Of a stretch of DNA of 64,000 nt, positions 45,470-54,325 are shown piece after piece. Numbering within the stretch: position 1 is the stretch's first letter; each line of letters begins with the position of its first letter. Source of the stretch: an uncultured Bacillota bacterium (GTDB lineage Bacteria; Bacillota; Clostridia; Lachnospirales; CAG-274). The notes beneath the pieces are model-generated. The model did no database searches, was not told where the DNA came from, and saw nothing but the letters and a program-made list of their open reading frames with translations. The stretch covers positions 8,862 through 72,861 of the forward strand of contig CATZZP010000010.1 of the NCBI GenBank assembly GCA_958426775.1, read 5' to 3'. Position numbers and translations under genes: made by a program.

Positions 45470-46138
45470 TTAATTTTCAGCTATTTCATTTAAAAACTTA
45501 TACATATCATAAAGCTTTTTAAAGCCCTCAAACACAAGGTCAGGTAAATTATCACCGTAAAAATCCATATTTGAGTATTCCTCATATCGTATAAGGTCAA
45601 AGCCCTTAAACTGATACCAGCTGTTAAGCTGTGGAGGCAGGTCATTTTTAAACTCTCTTTTGTAGCTTTCACCCTCAAGCTGAAAAAACTTATCCTTTTC
45701 AAGCTTTTTTACAATTCGTGTAAACCTTGCCTGCTCAGCCTCAAGCTTTTTACGGTAAAGTGCCATATCGCTTGGCTTAGGGAAATAAAACAAGCCATAT
45801 CTCCACCAATCGGGAGATATTTCAAAAAAATAGGTAGGCTTAGGGTAGGTTAAGTCAGGCTTACCGTCGCCCCTTAAGAAAAACCACTTACACTCCTTAT
45901 AAGGGTTTTTATTTTTGGAAAATCGAATATCCCTGTTAGCACGTGAGATTTTAGGCATTTCGTTAAAGCCCTTATCCATTTTGTGCATAAGGACAAAAAC
46001 CTCATCGGCAAGCTCAACCATAGGCTCATGAACATTAAGAGTATACATTTGCTTATGCTCATGAAACCACTCCTTGTAGTTGTTAAACCTTATACCTATT
46101 AAATAATCGTTTGTCAGCTCATTAAACTTATTTTGCAT
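45470..46138 (-). CDS. DUF2461 family protein
   Basis: 222 residues of unknown function. Family signature NNYKEWFHEHK near the N-terminus and R-D-I-R-F-S-K-N-K-N-P-Y-K in the middle, with several conserved aromatic residues. No signal peptide. The start overlaps the end of the isocitrate-dehydrogenase-like gene by 11 bp and has only a weak ribosome-binding site, so it is likely translated by coupling. The link with the metabolic genes is unexplained. Confidence 0.88.
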   Translation of the reverse strand: MQNKFNELTNDYLIGIRFNNYKEWFHEHKQMYTLNVHEPMVELADEVFVLMHKMDKGFNEMPKISRANRDIRFSKNKNPYKECKWFFLRGDGKPDLTYPKPTYFFEISPDWWRYGLFYFPKPSDMALYRKKLEAEQARFTRIVKKLEKDKFFQLEGESYKREFKNDLPPQLNSWYQFKGFDLIRYEEYSNMDFYGDNLPDLVFEGFKKLYDMYKFLNEIAEN

Positions 46139-47288
46139 TTTTCTTAATTGTGTCCATTACATAGTCAGCAAACTCTGCACTTGTAGCACCGTCTGAACGA
46201 CCTGTGATAACAACCTTCTTTTCCTTCTGAGTGCAGATGTCAAGTGCCTCGTCAAGCTGTCTTGCCTTGTCACCGTAGCCGATATGAGCAAGAAGCATAC
46301 TTGCGGCTCTTATAATTGAGCAAGGGTCGGCATACATATCTCTGCCCTCTTCAACCATACGGGGAGCAGAGCCGTGGATAGCCTCAAACATAGCGTACTT
46401 CTTGCCCATATTGATTGAGCCTGCAGTACCTACACCGCCCTGGAACTCTGCCGCTTCATCAGTAATAATATCACCGTAGAGGTTAGGTAAAACCACAACC
46501 TTGAAGCCCTGTCTTCTCTTAGGGTCAATAAGCTTTGCAGTCATAATATCAATGTACCAGTCATCTGTTTCAATCTCGGGATATTCCTTAGCAATCTCCT
46601 TAAAGGTGTTAAGAAACTTACCGTCTGTAGTCTTAATAATATTAGCCTTGGTTACACAGGTAACCTTGCCCTTATTATTCTTTCTTGCATAGTCAAAGGC
46701 AGCTCTTATTATACGCTCTGTACCGTCTGTGGTTGCAACGGTAAAGTCAAAGGCAAGGTCCTCATCAATCTCAAAGCCCTTTGAGCCTAAAGCATAGCCG
46801 CCCTCTGTATTTTCTCTGTAGAAGGTCCAGTCAATGCCCTCCTCAGGTATTCTGACGGGACGAACATTGGCAAAAAGGTCAAGTTCCTTACGCATGGCAA
46901 CGTTTGCAGACTCAATATTAACCTTATCACCTGCACGAGGAGTTGTTGTAGGTCCCTTAAGGATAACAGGACACTCCTTAAGCTCTGCAAGCACATCATC
47001 AGGTATAGCCTTGCCTGCCGCAATTCTGTTTTCGATAGTAAGACCGTCAATTACCTTAAACTCAACCTTGCCTGCCTTAACCTCATCATCAAGGAGAAAC
47101 TCAAGTATTCTCTGTGCCTGTGCAGTAATAGCAGGACCGATACCGTCACCGCCGCAGATACCTATTTTAATAACAGGCAGCTTGGAGTAATCAATAAACT
47201 CCTTGTCCTCCTTCATTCTTTCAACTCTTTTAAGCTGTTGTTCAACTAATTCGCCGAATTTAGCCTTTGCAAGTTCAATCTTATCCAT
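46128..47288 (-). CDS. Isocitrate/isopropylmalate dehydrogenase family protein (probable isocitrate dehydrogenase)
   Basis: 386 residues. Beta-decarboxylating dehydrogenase fold with GDGIGPAI, FRENTEGGYALGSKG (substrate loop), a Lys-Ala-Asn segment (VTKANIIKTTDG), the metal site VVLPNLYGDIITDEAA and the nucleotide-binding FEAIHGSAPRM. The family can oxidise isocitrate, isopropylmalate or homoisocitrate; the partner gene 18 bp upstream is a citrate/homocitrate-synthase-like enzyme, which favours isocitrate and 2-oxoglutarate production for glutamate. Aconitase is not in the window. GGAGG before the ATG. Confidence 0.88.
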   Translation of the reverse strand: MDKIELAKAKFGELVEQQLKRVERMKEDKEFIDYSKLPVIKIGICGGDGIGPAITAQAQRILEFLLDDEVKAGKVEFKVIDGLTIENRIAAGKAIPDDVLAELKECPVILKGPTTTPRAGDKVNIESANVAMRKELDLFANVRPVRIPEEGIDWTFYRENTEGGYALGSKGFEIDEDLAFDFTVATTDGTERIIRAAFDYARKNNKGKVTCVTKANIIKTTDGKFLNTFKEIAKEYPEIETDDWYIDIMTAKLIDPKRRQGFKVVVLPNLYGDIITDEAAEFQGGVGTAGSINMGKKYAMFEAIHGSAPRMVEEGRDMYADPCSIIRAASMLLAHIGYGDKARQLDEALDICTQKEKKVVITGRSDGATSAEFADYVMDTIKKNAK

Positions 47289-47306
47289 TAGATTAATCCT
47301 CCGTAA

Positions 47307-48701
47307 TTAATTTAATTCAACCTTTAAGTCGGTAATACCGTACTTTAAAAGGGTTTGGTTTGTAATATTCATAAGCTCCTTGTCGCTTATAACGGTAACA
47401 CGGCCGTCCTCATACTGTTCATCAACCCATGTCTTAATTTCAGCCACAAGAGGATGCTTTTTATCAAACGCCTTATCCCCCGTAAGAGATAAATTTGTGT
47501 TGACCCAATGAGCCACACCTGCAAGACCTGAGGTTTTGCTTACTGCCACCTTAATAGGTCTGTTAAGTAAAAGCTCTGTGTTAAATATGTTGTAGATTTC
47601 CTCATTTTTAAGGATACCGTCTGCATGAACACCTGCTCTGGTTACATTAAAGTTAGCACCTACAAAAGGTGTCATAGGCGGAATTTCATAGCCTATTTCC
47701 TTTTCAAAATACTCGGCTAATTCAGTAATAGCCCTTGTATCCATACCGTCAAGAGTACCTCTCAGCTGTGCATACTCCATAACCATAGCCTCTGTAGGTG
47801 TATTGCCCGTACGCTCACCTATACCGAAAAGCGATGTATTTACACCGCAGGCACCGAAAAGCCATGCATAAGCCGCATTATTTACAGCCCTATAGAAGTC
47901 GTTATGACCATGCCACTCAATCAACTCCTGAGGTACACCTGCATGATGATGTAAGCCGTAAATTATACCCTGTACACATCTTGGCAAAACAGAGCCGGGG
48001 AAGGTAACACCATAGCCCATAGTATCACAGGCACGTATTTTAATAGGCATACCCGTTTCCTCCGAAAGCTTCATAAGCTCGGAAGCAAAAGGCACTACAA
48101 AACCGTAGAAGTCCGCTCTTGTAATATCCTCAAAGTGACAGCGAGGTCTTATGCCGTATTCGATACACTGCCTGATTGTAGAAAGATAGTAATCTATAAT
48201 TTCGCTTCTCTTCATATTCATTTTATAGAAGATATGATAGTCAGAGCAGCTTACAAGTATGCCTGTTTCCTTAACGCCTATGGATTTTACCAGCTCAAAG
48301 TCCTTTTTACTGGCTCTTATCCATGTTGTAACCTCAGGGAAGCGATAATCTCTTTCAAGGCACTTATAGACAGCCTCCTGGTCCTTTTTAGTGTAAACAA
48401 AAAACTCGCTTTGGCGGATAATACCCTTAGGTCCGCCCAGAACGTGAAGCAAATCATATATCCTTGAAATCTGTTCAACTGTATAAGGTTCTCTGGATTG
48501 CTGGCCATCTCTGAAGGTGGTATCGGTAATCCATATTTCATCGGGCATATCAATAGGTACAATTCTATGGTTAAAGGCAACCTTAGGCACTTCATTATAG
48601 CTGTACAGGTTGTCATACAGATTAGGCTCGCTGACATCCTGAAGGGGATAGTTCAGCTCTCGTCTTTCAATTAAATTTGTTTTGTTATTAAAAATAAACA
48701 T
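47307..48701 (-). CDS. HMGL-type acyl-CoA condensing enzyme (Re-citrate or homocitrate synthase-like)
   Basis: 464 residues. TIM-barrel of the isopropylmalate/homocitrate/Re-citrate synthase family: TDTTFRDGQQSREPYT (metal Asp and catalytic Arg), RCHFEDITRADFYGF, the HGHNDFYRAVNNA metal His pair, and GERTGNTPTEAM. The C-terminal Leu-regulatory domain of true LeuA is missing, as is the large N-terminal part of Si-citrate synthase. With the isocitrate-dehydrogenase gene downstream, a Re-type citrate synthase of anaerobes is the best guess; homocitrate or citramalate synthase are alternatives. GGGGGTGA before the ATG; good promoter upstream. Confidence 0.85.
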   Translation of the reverse strand: MFIFNNKTNLIERRELNYPLQDVSEPNLYDNLYSYNEVPKVAFNHRIVPIDMPDEIWITDTTFRDGQQSREPYTVEQISRIYDLLHVLGGPKGIIRQSEFFVYTKKDQEAVYKCLERDYRFPEVTTWIRASKKDFELVKSIGVKETGILVSCSDYHIFYKMNMKRSEIIDYYLSTIRQCIEYGIRPRCHFEDITRADFYGFVVPFASELMKLSEETGMPIKIRACDTMGYGVTFPGSVLPRCVQGIIYGLHHHAGVPQELIEWHGHNDFYRAVNNAAYAWLFGACGVNTSLFGIGERTGNTPTEAMVMEYAQLRGTLDGMDTRAITELAEYFEKEIGYEIPPMTPFVGANFNVTRAGVHADGILKNEEIYNIFNTELLLNRPIKVAVSKTSGLAGVAHWVNTNLSLTGDKAFDKKHPLVAEIKTWVDEQYEDGRVTVISDKELMNITNQTLLKYGITDLKVELN

Positions 48702-48722
48702 TAATTCACCCCCGATAAAATT

Positions 48723-48751
48723 ATTGTAAACTTTTATAAAAGCCTTGTCAA
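48723..48751 (-). promoter_or_regulatory. Promoter of the citrate-synthase-like/isocitrate-dehydrogenase unit
   Basis: Minus strand TTGACA (48751-48746), 17-bp spacer, TACAAT (48728-48723), about 20 bp before the ATG. Confidence 0.75.
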
Positions 48752-48769
48752 CTGTTCAAGAGCTTTTTT

Positions 48770-48796
48770 TTGCATAATTTTTTAAAAATTATGCAA
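48770..48796. promoter_or_regulatory. 13-bp inverted repeat with a CodY-like box
   Basis: Perfect 13-bp inverted repeat around one base (48770-48782/48784-48796), lying 19 bp upstream of the -35. Its centre (48776-48790) matches the CodY consensus AATTTTCWGAAAATT at 13 of 15 positions. Low complexity makes chance likely enough to be careful. The rest of the 237-bp gap is A/T-rich without further signals. Confidence 0.45.
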
Positions 48797-48938
48797 TTTA
48801 TCAACAGAAATATAGGGGTTAAAAGATAATTTTGTGTAAAAATTGCAAGTTTCGGATTGCTGTATTTCATTTTATTTAACTGTCAACTTTAAAACATAAA
48901 GCTTTTACAGGTTTTTAGTTGTTTTTTAAATATAAAAT

Positions 48939-50072
48939 TCAGTTTTTTTGGGTTAAAGAGAGCTTTTTCCTGCTGTATACCCTTAAAATATAGGCTTTCA
49001 GTACAGCAGTAACAGGTACGGCAAGAACCATTCCCCATAATCCAAAAACCTTACCCCCTATGCTTAAGGCGGCAATTACCCCAAAGGGACTTATTTTAAC
49101 CTTTTCTCCTACAACCTTAGGTACAATGTAAACCGAGTCCAGCTGTTGCAGTAAAAGCATAATGCCGCAGCCGTACAGCACCCTTATATACTCACCGCTT
49201 ATAAGAGCCGAAGCAATAGTCAGCACAAATCCAACGGCAGAGCCAAAATACGGTATTAAATTAGAAAAACCCGAAATTATACCTATTGCAAAAGCAAAGG
49301 GAATTTTCACAAGCCACAGTCCTGTGCCTATAAGCAATGACATAATAAGTCCGTCTGTAAGCTGCCCCCTTATATAACCAAGGAAAATATGGTTTAAATC
49401 CTCACCAAGGGTTTTAAGGGGCTTGTAGATTTTGCGGGGCAAAAGCACGGCTAAAATATCAGACAGCCTGCCAAAGGGCTTTTCCCTTAATAAAAGATAA
49501 AACCCCATAACACCGCCAAGGATAAGGTTAAGACAGCTGACAACACAAAGCCTTAATATATCACTGTAGGACCTTAAATCAGCCCGGAAAACAGCCCCTT
49601 CAATATAATCTCTTATAATGCCAAGTCCCATATTCTCCAAAAAATAAGTAAGGCTCATATAGGCAGTATCCATACGTTTAATTAAATAGGTAAAGGCATG
49701 GAAAATACCCTCAGTTACACTGCCCTGACCCAAGGACCTTAGCTTAAAAAAACTGACAGCACCTATACAAACGGGAAAAAAACATAAAAAGCCAAAAACT
49801 ATAATACAGGCAAGCCTTCTGCTTTTAACCCTTTCCTTAATCATATCCACCAAAGGCGACAGCACATAATAAATAACAAAAGCAGTAATAATAGGTGCAA
49901 GCACAGCTATAATATACCTTATACACTTAAAAATACCCTCTGTAACTCCCTTTACATTTATCAGGGTATAGGCACACATATCAATTACCTCTTTTATAAT
50001 ATAAACTGCCGTAAAGGTTATAATTATATAAAAGCAAAGCTTAAACCAGTTTCTGTCCCAGGGTAAATTCAT
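48939..50072 (-). CDS. AI-2E (PerM/YtvI) family membrane permease
   Basis: 377 residues with about seven membrane helices. Family features: the long central region, GFYLLLREK, LGYIRGQLTDGLIMSLL, GFSNLIPYFGSAVGF and the C-terminal GGKVFGLWGMVLAVPVTA. Members range from AI-2 exporters to Na+/H+ antiporters and sporulation-linked YtvI; the substrate cannot be told here. AAAGGA before the ATG. Stands alone between the HIT gene and the citrate-synthase-like gene. Confidence 0.92.
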   Translation of the reverse strand: MNLPWDRNWFKLCFYIIITFTAVYIIKEVIDMCAYTLINVKGVTEGIFKCIRYIIAVLAPIITAFVIYYVLSPLVDMIKERVKSRRLACIIVFGFLCFFPVCIGAVSFFKLRSLGQGSVTEGIFHAFTYLIKRMDTAYMSLTYFLENMGLGIIRDYIEGAVFRADLRSYSDILRLCVVSCLNLILGGVMGFYLLLREKPFGRLSDILAVLLPRKIYKPLKTLGEDLNHIFLGYIRGQLTDGLIMSLLIGTGLWLVKIPFAFAIGIISGFSNLIPYFGSAVGFVLTIASALISGEYIRVLYGCGIMLLLQQLDSVYIVPKVVGEKVKISPFGVIAALSIGGKVFGLWGMVLAVPVTAVLKAYILRVYSRKKLSLTQKN

Positions 50073-50120
50073 AAAAAAATCCTTTCTGCGTATTATAGAT
50101 TATTATTTACCCCATATAAA

Positions 50121-50150
50121 AAAATAACCGCCCCTGTGGGCGATTATTTT
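50121..50150 (-). terminator. Terminator of the HIT gene
   Basis: 13-bp stem with one mismatch (50121-50133/50138-50150) and a CTGT loop; T-run on the minus strand. It overlaps the end of the HIT stop codon. Confidence 0.8.
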
Positions 50151-50556
50151 ATAATTCAGCTATTATTGCATTTTTAACCTTTTCAAAGTCCTCCTGACTT
50201 TGAGCCTTGCCCTCTGCATTAATTGTTACGCCGTCCCCCTTGTGACGAGGCACAATATGTACATGATAGTGACCTACGGTCTGACCTGCGGCAGCACCGT
50301 TATTCTGAATAATATTAATACCGTCAGCCTTCATAGCCTTTTTAACGGCAAGTGCAATTTTTTTAGCAAGACCGTGAGCCTTTGCAACAAGCTCCTCATC
50401 AAGCTCAAAAATATCTGCTCCGTGAGCCTTAGGCAGTATAAGGCAGTGACCGGGGTTTGCAGGTGCCGCATCAAGTATTACTCTGAAGTCCTCATTCTCA
50501 AAAACAGTATTAGTAGGTATTTCGCCATTAGCAAGCTTACAGAATATACAATCCAT
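50149..50556 (-). CDS. HIT family protein (HinT-like nucleotide hydrolase)
   Basis: 135 residues. The histidine triad HYHVHIVP has His96, His98 and His100, with the N-terminal C-I-F-C pair and His37 suggesting a zinc site. HinT enzymes hydrolyse nucleoside phosphoramidates and aminoacyl-adenylates. GGAGG-type site before the ATG. Normal family length; stands alone. Confidence 0.95.
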   Translation of the reverse strand: MDCIFCKLANGEIPTNTVFENEDFRVILDAAPANPGHCLILPKAHGADIFELDEELVAKAHGLAKKIALAVKKAMKADGINIIQNNGAAAGQTVGHYHVHIVPRHKGDGVTINAEGKAQSQEDFEKVKNAIIAEL

Positions 50557-50635
50557 TATAATTCCTCCTCAAAATAATATTTACCTTATTATAAGGCTTG
50601 CTGAAATAAATTACAATAACTTAATAAAATCTTAA

Positions 50636-50664
50636 TTGATTTTCCGTTAAATTTTAACTATAAT
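50636..50664 (+). promoter_or_regulatory. Promoter of the ABC exporter pair
   Basis: TTGATT (50636-50641), 17-bp spacer, TATAAT (50659-50664), 34 bp before the first ATG. Confidence 0.7.
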
Positions 50665-50670
50665 AGTTAA
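50654..50670. promoter_or_regulatory. Palindromic operator over the ABC exporter -10
   Basis: TTAACTATAATAGTTAA, a perfect dyad around one base, covers the -10 element. Its size and position suit a MarR- or TetR-type repressor. No regulator gene of that kind lies next to the exporter. Confidence 0.5.
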
Positions 50671-50697
50671 GTTATCTTTAATTAAGGAGGTCTGAAA

Positions 50698-52431
50698 ATG
50701 ATAAAAGAGCTTTCAAAGGCTGTCAGAGAATATAAGTTACCCTCTGTTTTATCGGCAGTTTTTGTAACCCTTGAGGTTATACTGGAAGTAATAATGCCCT
50801 TTTTAATGGCAAAAATAATTGACGTAGGTATGGAAAACGGGGATATTGCCTACACCGTCAGAATAAGCATAATTACGGTAATTGTAGCCTTTTTATCCCT
50901 GCTTTTCGGTGTATTGTCGGGCAAAAGTGCCGCAAAGGCAAGCACCGGCTTTGCCAAAAACCTAAGACAGGATGTATTTTATAAAATACAGGAGTTTTCA
51001 TTTGAAAATATTGATAAATTTTCCGCTTCAAGCCTTGTGACAAGGCTTACAACCGATATTACAACCATACAAATGGCATATCAGCTTACGATAAGGGTTT
51101 TTGTAAGAGCCCCTATTATGCTGGTATTTTCCCTTGTAATGGCAATCAATGTAAATGCAAGGCTTTCAACAATTTTTGCGGTTTCAATCCCTCTGCTTTT
51201 AGTAGTACTTTTATTAATTGTATCACGTGCTTTTCCTCACTTCAGGGAGGTTTTTCGCAAGTATGACAAGCTTAACCGAGTTGTGCAGGAAAATGTAAAT
51301 GCCGTTCGAGTTGTAAAGTCCTACGTAAGAGAGGACTTTGAAATTGATAAATTCCACGATGTATCCCGTGAGGTTTATGATAAGTTTAAGGCGGCTGAAA
51401 AAATTGTAATCTTCAACGCCCCTGCTATGCAAGCGGTAATGTATGCAAGTATGATTATTTTAAGCCTTTTAGGCGGTAAATACATTGTTTACGGCAATAT
51501 GCAGTCAGGTGAGCTTACAAGCCTTATAATGTATACAAGCATGATACTGTCCTCCCTTATGATGGTTTCCATGATATTTGTTATGCTTCTTATGGCACGT
51601 ACAAGTGCATTAAGAATTACAGAGGTTTTAAGAGAGGAAAGCACCATGACCTCACCTGAGGAGGCTGTTACACAGGTCAGCGACGGCAGTATTGAGTTTG
51701 ATAAGGTTTCCTTTGGCTACAGCGATGACGAAGACAAGCTTGTATTAACCGATGTCAGTCTTAAAATAGAAAGCGGTGAAACTATAGGTATTCTGGGCGG
51801 AACAGGCAGCTCAAAATCAACCCTGGTTCAGCTTATACCAAGGCTTTACGACGTTAAAAAGGGTTCTGTCAAGGTAGGCGGTCGGGACGTAAGAGAGTAC
51901 GACTTAGAGGCACTTCGTGACCAGGTAGCCATGGTATTGCAGAAAAACGTGCTTTTCAGCGGTACAATAGCAGATAATATACGCTGGGGCAATGAAAATG
52001 CCTCTGACCAAGAGGTCCGCAGAGTATGCAAGCTTGCTCAGGCAGACGGCTTTATACAGGAGTTTCCCAAAAAATATCAGACGGTTTTAGACCAAGGCGG
52101 TACCAACGTATCAGGCGGACAAAAGCAAAGGCTTTGTATAGCAAGAGCCTTACTGAAAAAACCAAAAATACTTATTTTAGACGACTCCACCTCTGCTGTA
52201 GATACTAAAACCGACAGCCTTATACGCAAAGCATTCCGCGAGGAAATACCAAACACCACCAAGCTTATTATAGCCCAGAGAGTAAGCTCTGTAGAGGACG
52301 CCGACAAGGTTATTGTACTTGACGAGGGCAAGGTGGCAGGCTTTGACACCCCCGAAAATCTCCTTAAAAACAACAAAATATATCAGGAGGTATATTATTC
52401 TCAAATGAAGGGAGCTGAGGAAAATGCGTAA
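50698..52431 (+). CDS. ABC exporter half-transporter A (degenerate ATP site)
   Basis: 577 residues: six-helix type I exporter domain (about 1-310) and a nucleotide-binding domain (about 330-570). Walker A GGTGSSKST and signature VSGGQKQR are good, but Walker B ends LILDDSTS (Asp in place of the catalytic Glu) and the switch is LIIAQRVSS (Gln in place of His). This is the pattern of the non-hydrolysing half in heterodimeric exporters such as BmrC/BmrD or TM287/288. It overlaps the partner gene by 8 bp. Substrate unknown; drugs, lipids or peptides are possible. Confidence 0.93.
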   Translation: MIKELSKAVREYKLPSVLSAVFVTLEVILEVIMPFLMAKIIDVGMENGDIAYTVRISIITVIVAFLSLLFGVLSGKSAAKASTGFAKNLRQDVFYKIQEFSFENIDKFSASSLVTRLTTDITTIQMAYQLTIRVFVRAPIMLVFSLVMAINVNARLSTIFAVSIPLLLVVLLLIVSRAFPHFREVFRKYDKLNRVVQENVNAVRVVKSYVREDFEIDKFHDVSREVYDKFKAAEKIVIFNAPAMQAVMYASMIILSLLGGKYIVYGNMQSGELTSLIMYTSMILSSLMMVSMIFVMLLMARTSALRITEVLREESTMTSPEEAVTQVSDGSIEFDKVSFGYSDDEDKLVLTDVSLKIESGETIGILGGTGSSKSTLVQLIPRLYDVKKGSVKVGGRDVREYDLEALRDQVAMVLQKNVLFSGTIADNIRWGNENASDQEVRRVCKLAQADGFIQEFPKKYQTVLDQGGTNVSGGQKQRLCIARALLKKPKILILDDSTSAVDTKTDSLIRKAFREEIPNTTKLIIAQRVSSVEDADKVIVLDEGKVAGFDTPENLLKNNKIYQEVYYSQMKGAEENA

Positions 52432-54277
52432 AAACACTATAAAAAGGCTTATGAGCTATGTAACGGGTATATACAAATTTCAGTTTATAGTAGTCATAAT
52501 ATCTATTATAATAAGCTCTCTTGCCTCCCTTACAGGACCTCTTTCCCTTATGTATATTTTAGACGATTTTGTAATACCTCTTATAGGTCAGCAAAACCCC
52601 GACTTCAGCGGTTTAACAAGGGCAATCACGGTTCTTGCGGTTATACAGGGTATAGGCGTAATATGCACCTATCTTTACAACCGACTTATGATAAACATAG
52701 GTCAGGGTATTTTAAAGAAAATTAGAGATGATATGTTTGAGCATATGCAAACCCTGCCCATAAGCTACTTTGACAAGCGTACCCACGGAGATATAATGAG
52801 CCTTTACACAAACGATACGGATACCTTAAGGCAGATGATAACCCAGAGTATTCCTGTAGGCTTTTCCTCCATGGTAAGTGCCGTTGTTACCTTTATTGCC
52901 ATGGTAAGCATAAATGCACCTCTCTCTGTCCTTGCTGTAATTATGGTAATAATTATGGCATTGACCACAAGTAAAATAAGCAAAAAAAGCAGTAAATACT
53001 TTGCCGCCCAACAGCTAGATATTGCCAAGGTAACAGGCTATATTGAGGAGCATATGGCAGGTCAGAAGGTAATTAAGGTTTTTAACCATGAGGACAAAAC
53101 CAAGGAGGAGTTTGACAAAATAAACGAGGAGCTTTGCGAAAGTGCCTGCAACGCAAACAGCTATGCAAATATAATGATGCCTATTATAGCTAACTTAGGT
53201 AATTTACAGTATGTGCTTACAGCTATGATAGGCGGTATACTCGCCATATTAGGCGTAGGCGGAATTACCGTAGGCGTTATGGCAAGCTATACCCAATTTG
53301 CAAAAAGCTTTACACAGCCTTTTTCCCAAATGTCAAACCAGCTTAATTCAATTATTATGGCTCTGGCAGGTGCAGAGCGTATATTTAATATGCTTGATGA
53401 GGAGCCTGAAAAGGATGAGGGCAAGGTTACTCTTAAAAGAGTTAAAGTTAACGATAAGGGCGAAATGAGTGTATGCAGCGAGCGTACAGGCATGTGGGCA
53501 TGGGCAATCCCCGATGATAAGGGTGGCTACAGCCTGAAGCCAATGGAGGGCGACGTAAGGTTTTACGATATGTCCTTCGGCTATGAAAAGGGTCATACAG
53601 TACTCCATAATATATCCCTTTTTGCAAAGCCCGGTCAAAAGCTTGCCTTTGTAGGCTCAACAGGTGCAGGCAAAACCACAATTACCAACCTTATAAACAG
53701 GTTCTACGAGGTAGATGAGGGTAAAATTGAGTATGACGGTATTAATGTTAAGGATATAAATAAAAGCTCTTTAAGACGCTCTCTGGGTATGGTATTGCAG
53801 GACACCCACCTTTTTACAGGCACTATTATGGATAATATCCGCTACGGCAAGCTGGATGCCACCGATGAGGAGGTTTATGCCGCAGCTAAGCTTGCAAATG
53901 CAGACCACTTTATAAAGCTTCTTCCAAAGGGCTACGATACGGAGCTTACCTCCGACGGTGAAAGCTTAAGTCAGGGACAAAGACAGCTCCTTGCCATAGC
54001 AAGAGCGGCAGTTGCAAATCCTCCCGTTCTTATACTTGACGAGGCAACCTCATCTATTGATACCCGTACCGAAAGCATAGTGCAAAAAGGTATGGACGAG
54101 CTTATGAAGGGACGTACCGTATTTGTAATTGCCCACAGGCTTTCAACCATACGTAACAGTAACGCTATTATGGTTCTTGAACACGGCAGAATTATTGAAC
54201 GCGGCGAGCATGAAGAGCTTATAAAGGAAAAGGGCGTATACTATCAACTTTATACAGGTGCTTTAGAGCTTGATTAA
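52424..54277 (+). CDS. ABC exporter half-transporter B (catalytically intact)
   Basis: 617 residues: six-helix exporter domain (about 1-325), a 40-residue insertion with MWAWAIPDDKGGYSLKPMEG (about 335-380) just before the ATPase, and a nucleotide-binding domain with Walker A GSTGAGKTT, Walker B LILDEATSS and switch IAHRLST intact. The signature is LSQGQRQ, which is the weaker one. Paired with half A, only the site made of B's Walker motifs and A's VSGGQ should hydrolyse ATP. Similar insertions occur in BmrD/YheH-type proteins. Confidence 0.94.
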   Translation: MRKNTIKRLMSYVTGIYKFQFIVVIISIIISSLASLTGPLSLMYILDDFVIPLIGQQNPDFSGLTRAITVLAVIQGIGVICTYLYNRLMINIGQGILKKIRDDMFEHMQTLPISYFDKRTHGDIMSLYTNDTDTLRQMITQSIPVGFSSMVSAVVTFIAMVSINAPLSVLAVIMVIIMALTTSKISKKSSKYFAAQQLDIAKVTGYIEEHMAGQKVIKVFNHEDKTKEEFDKINEELCESACNANSYANIMMPIIANLGNLQYVLTAMIGGILAILGVGGITVGVMASYTQFAKSFTQPFSQMSNQLNSIIMALAGAERIFNMLDEEPEKDEGKVTLKRVKVNDKGEMSVCSERTGMWAWAIPDDKGGYSLKPMEGDVRFYDMSFGYEKGHTVLHNISLFAKPGQKLAFVGSTGAGKTTITNLINRFYEVDEGKIEYDGINVKDINKSSLRRSLGMVLQDTHLFTGTIMDNIRYGKLDATDEEVYAAAKLANADHFIKLLPKGYDTELTSDGESLSQGQRQLLAIARAAVANPPVLILDEATSSIDTRTESIVQKGMDELMKGRTVFVIAHRLSTIRNSNAIMVLEHGRIIERGEHEELIKEKGVYYQLYTGALELD

Positions 54278-54281
54278 AGCA

Positions 54282-54325
54282 AAAAAAATCCCTCAGAGGA
54301 AACAACTTCCCCGAGGGATTTTTTT
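54282..54325. terminator. Bidirectional terminator between ABC exporter and phoU
   Basis: Perfect 13-bp stem AAAAAAATCCCTC/GAGGGATTTTTTT (54282-54294/54313-54325), with T-runs on both strands, between convergent genes. Confidence 0.92.
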
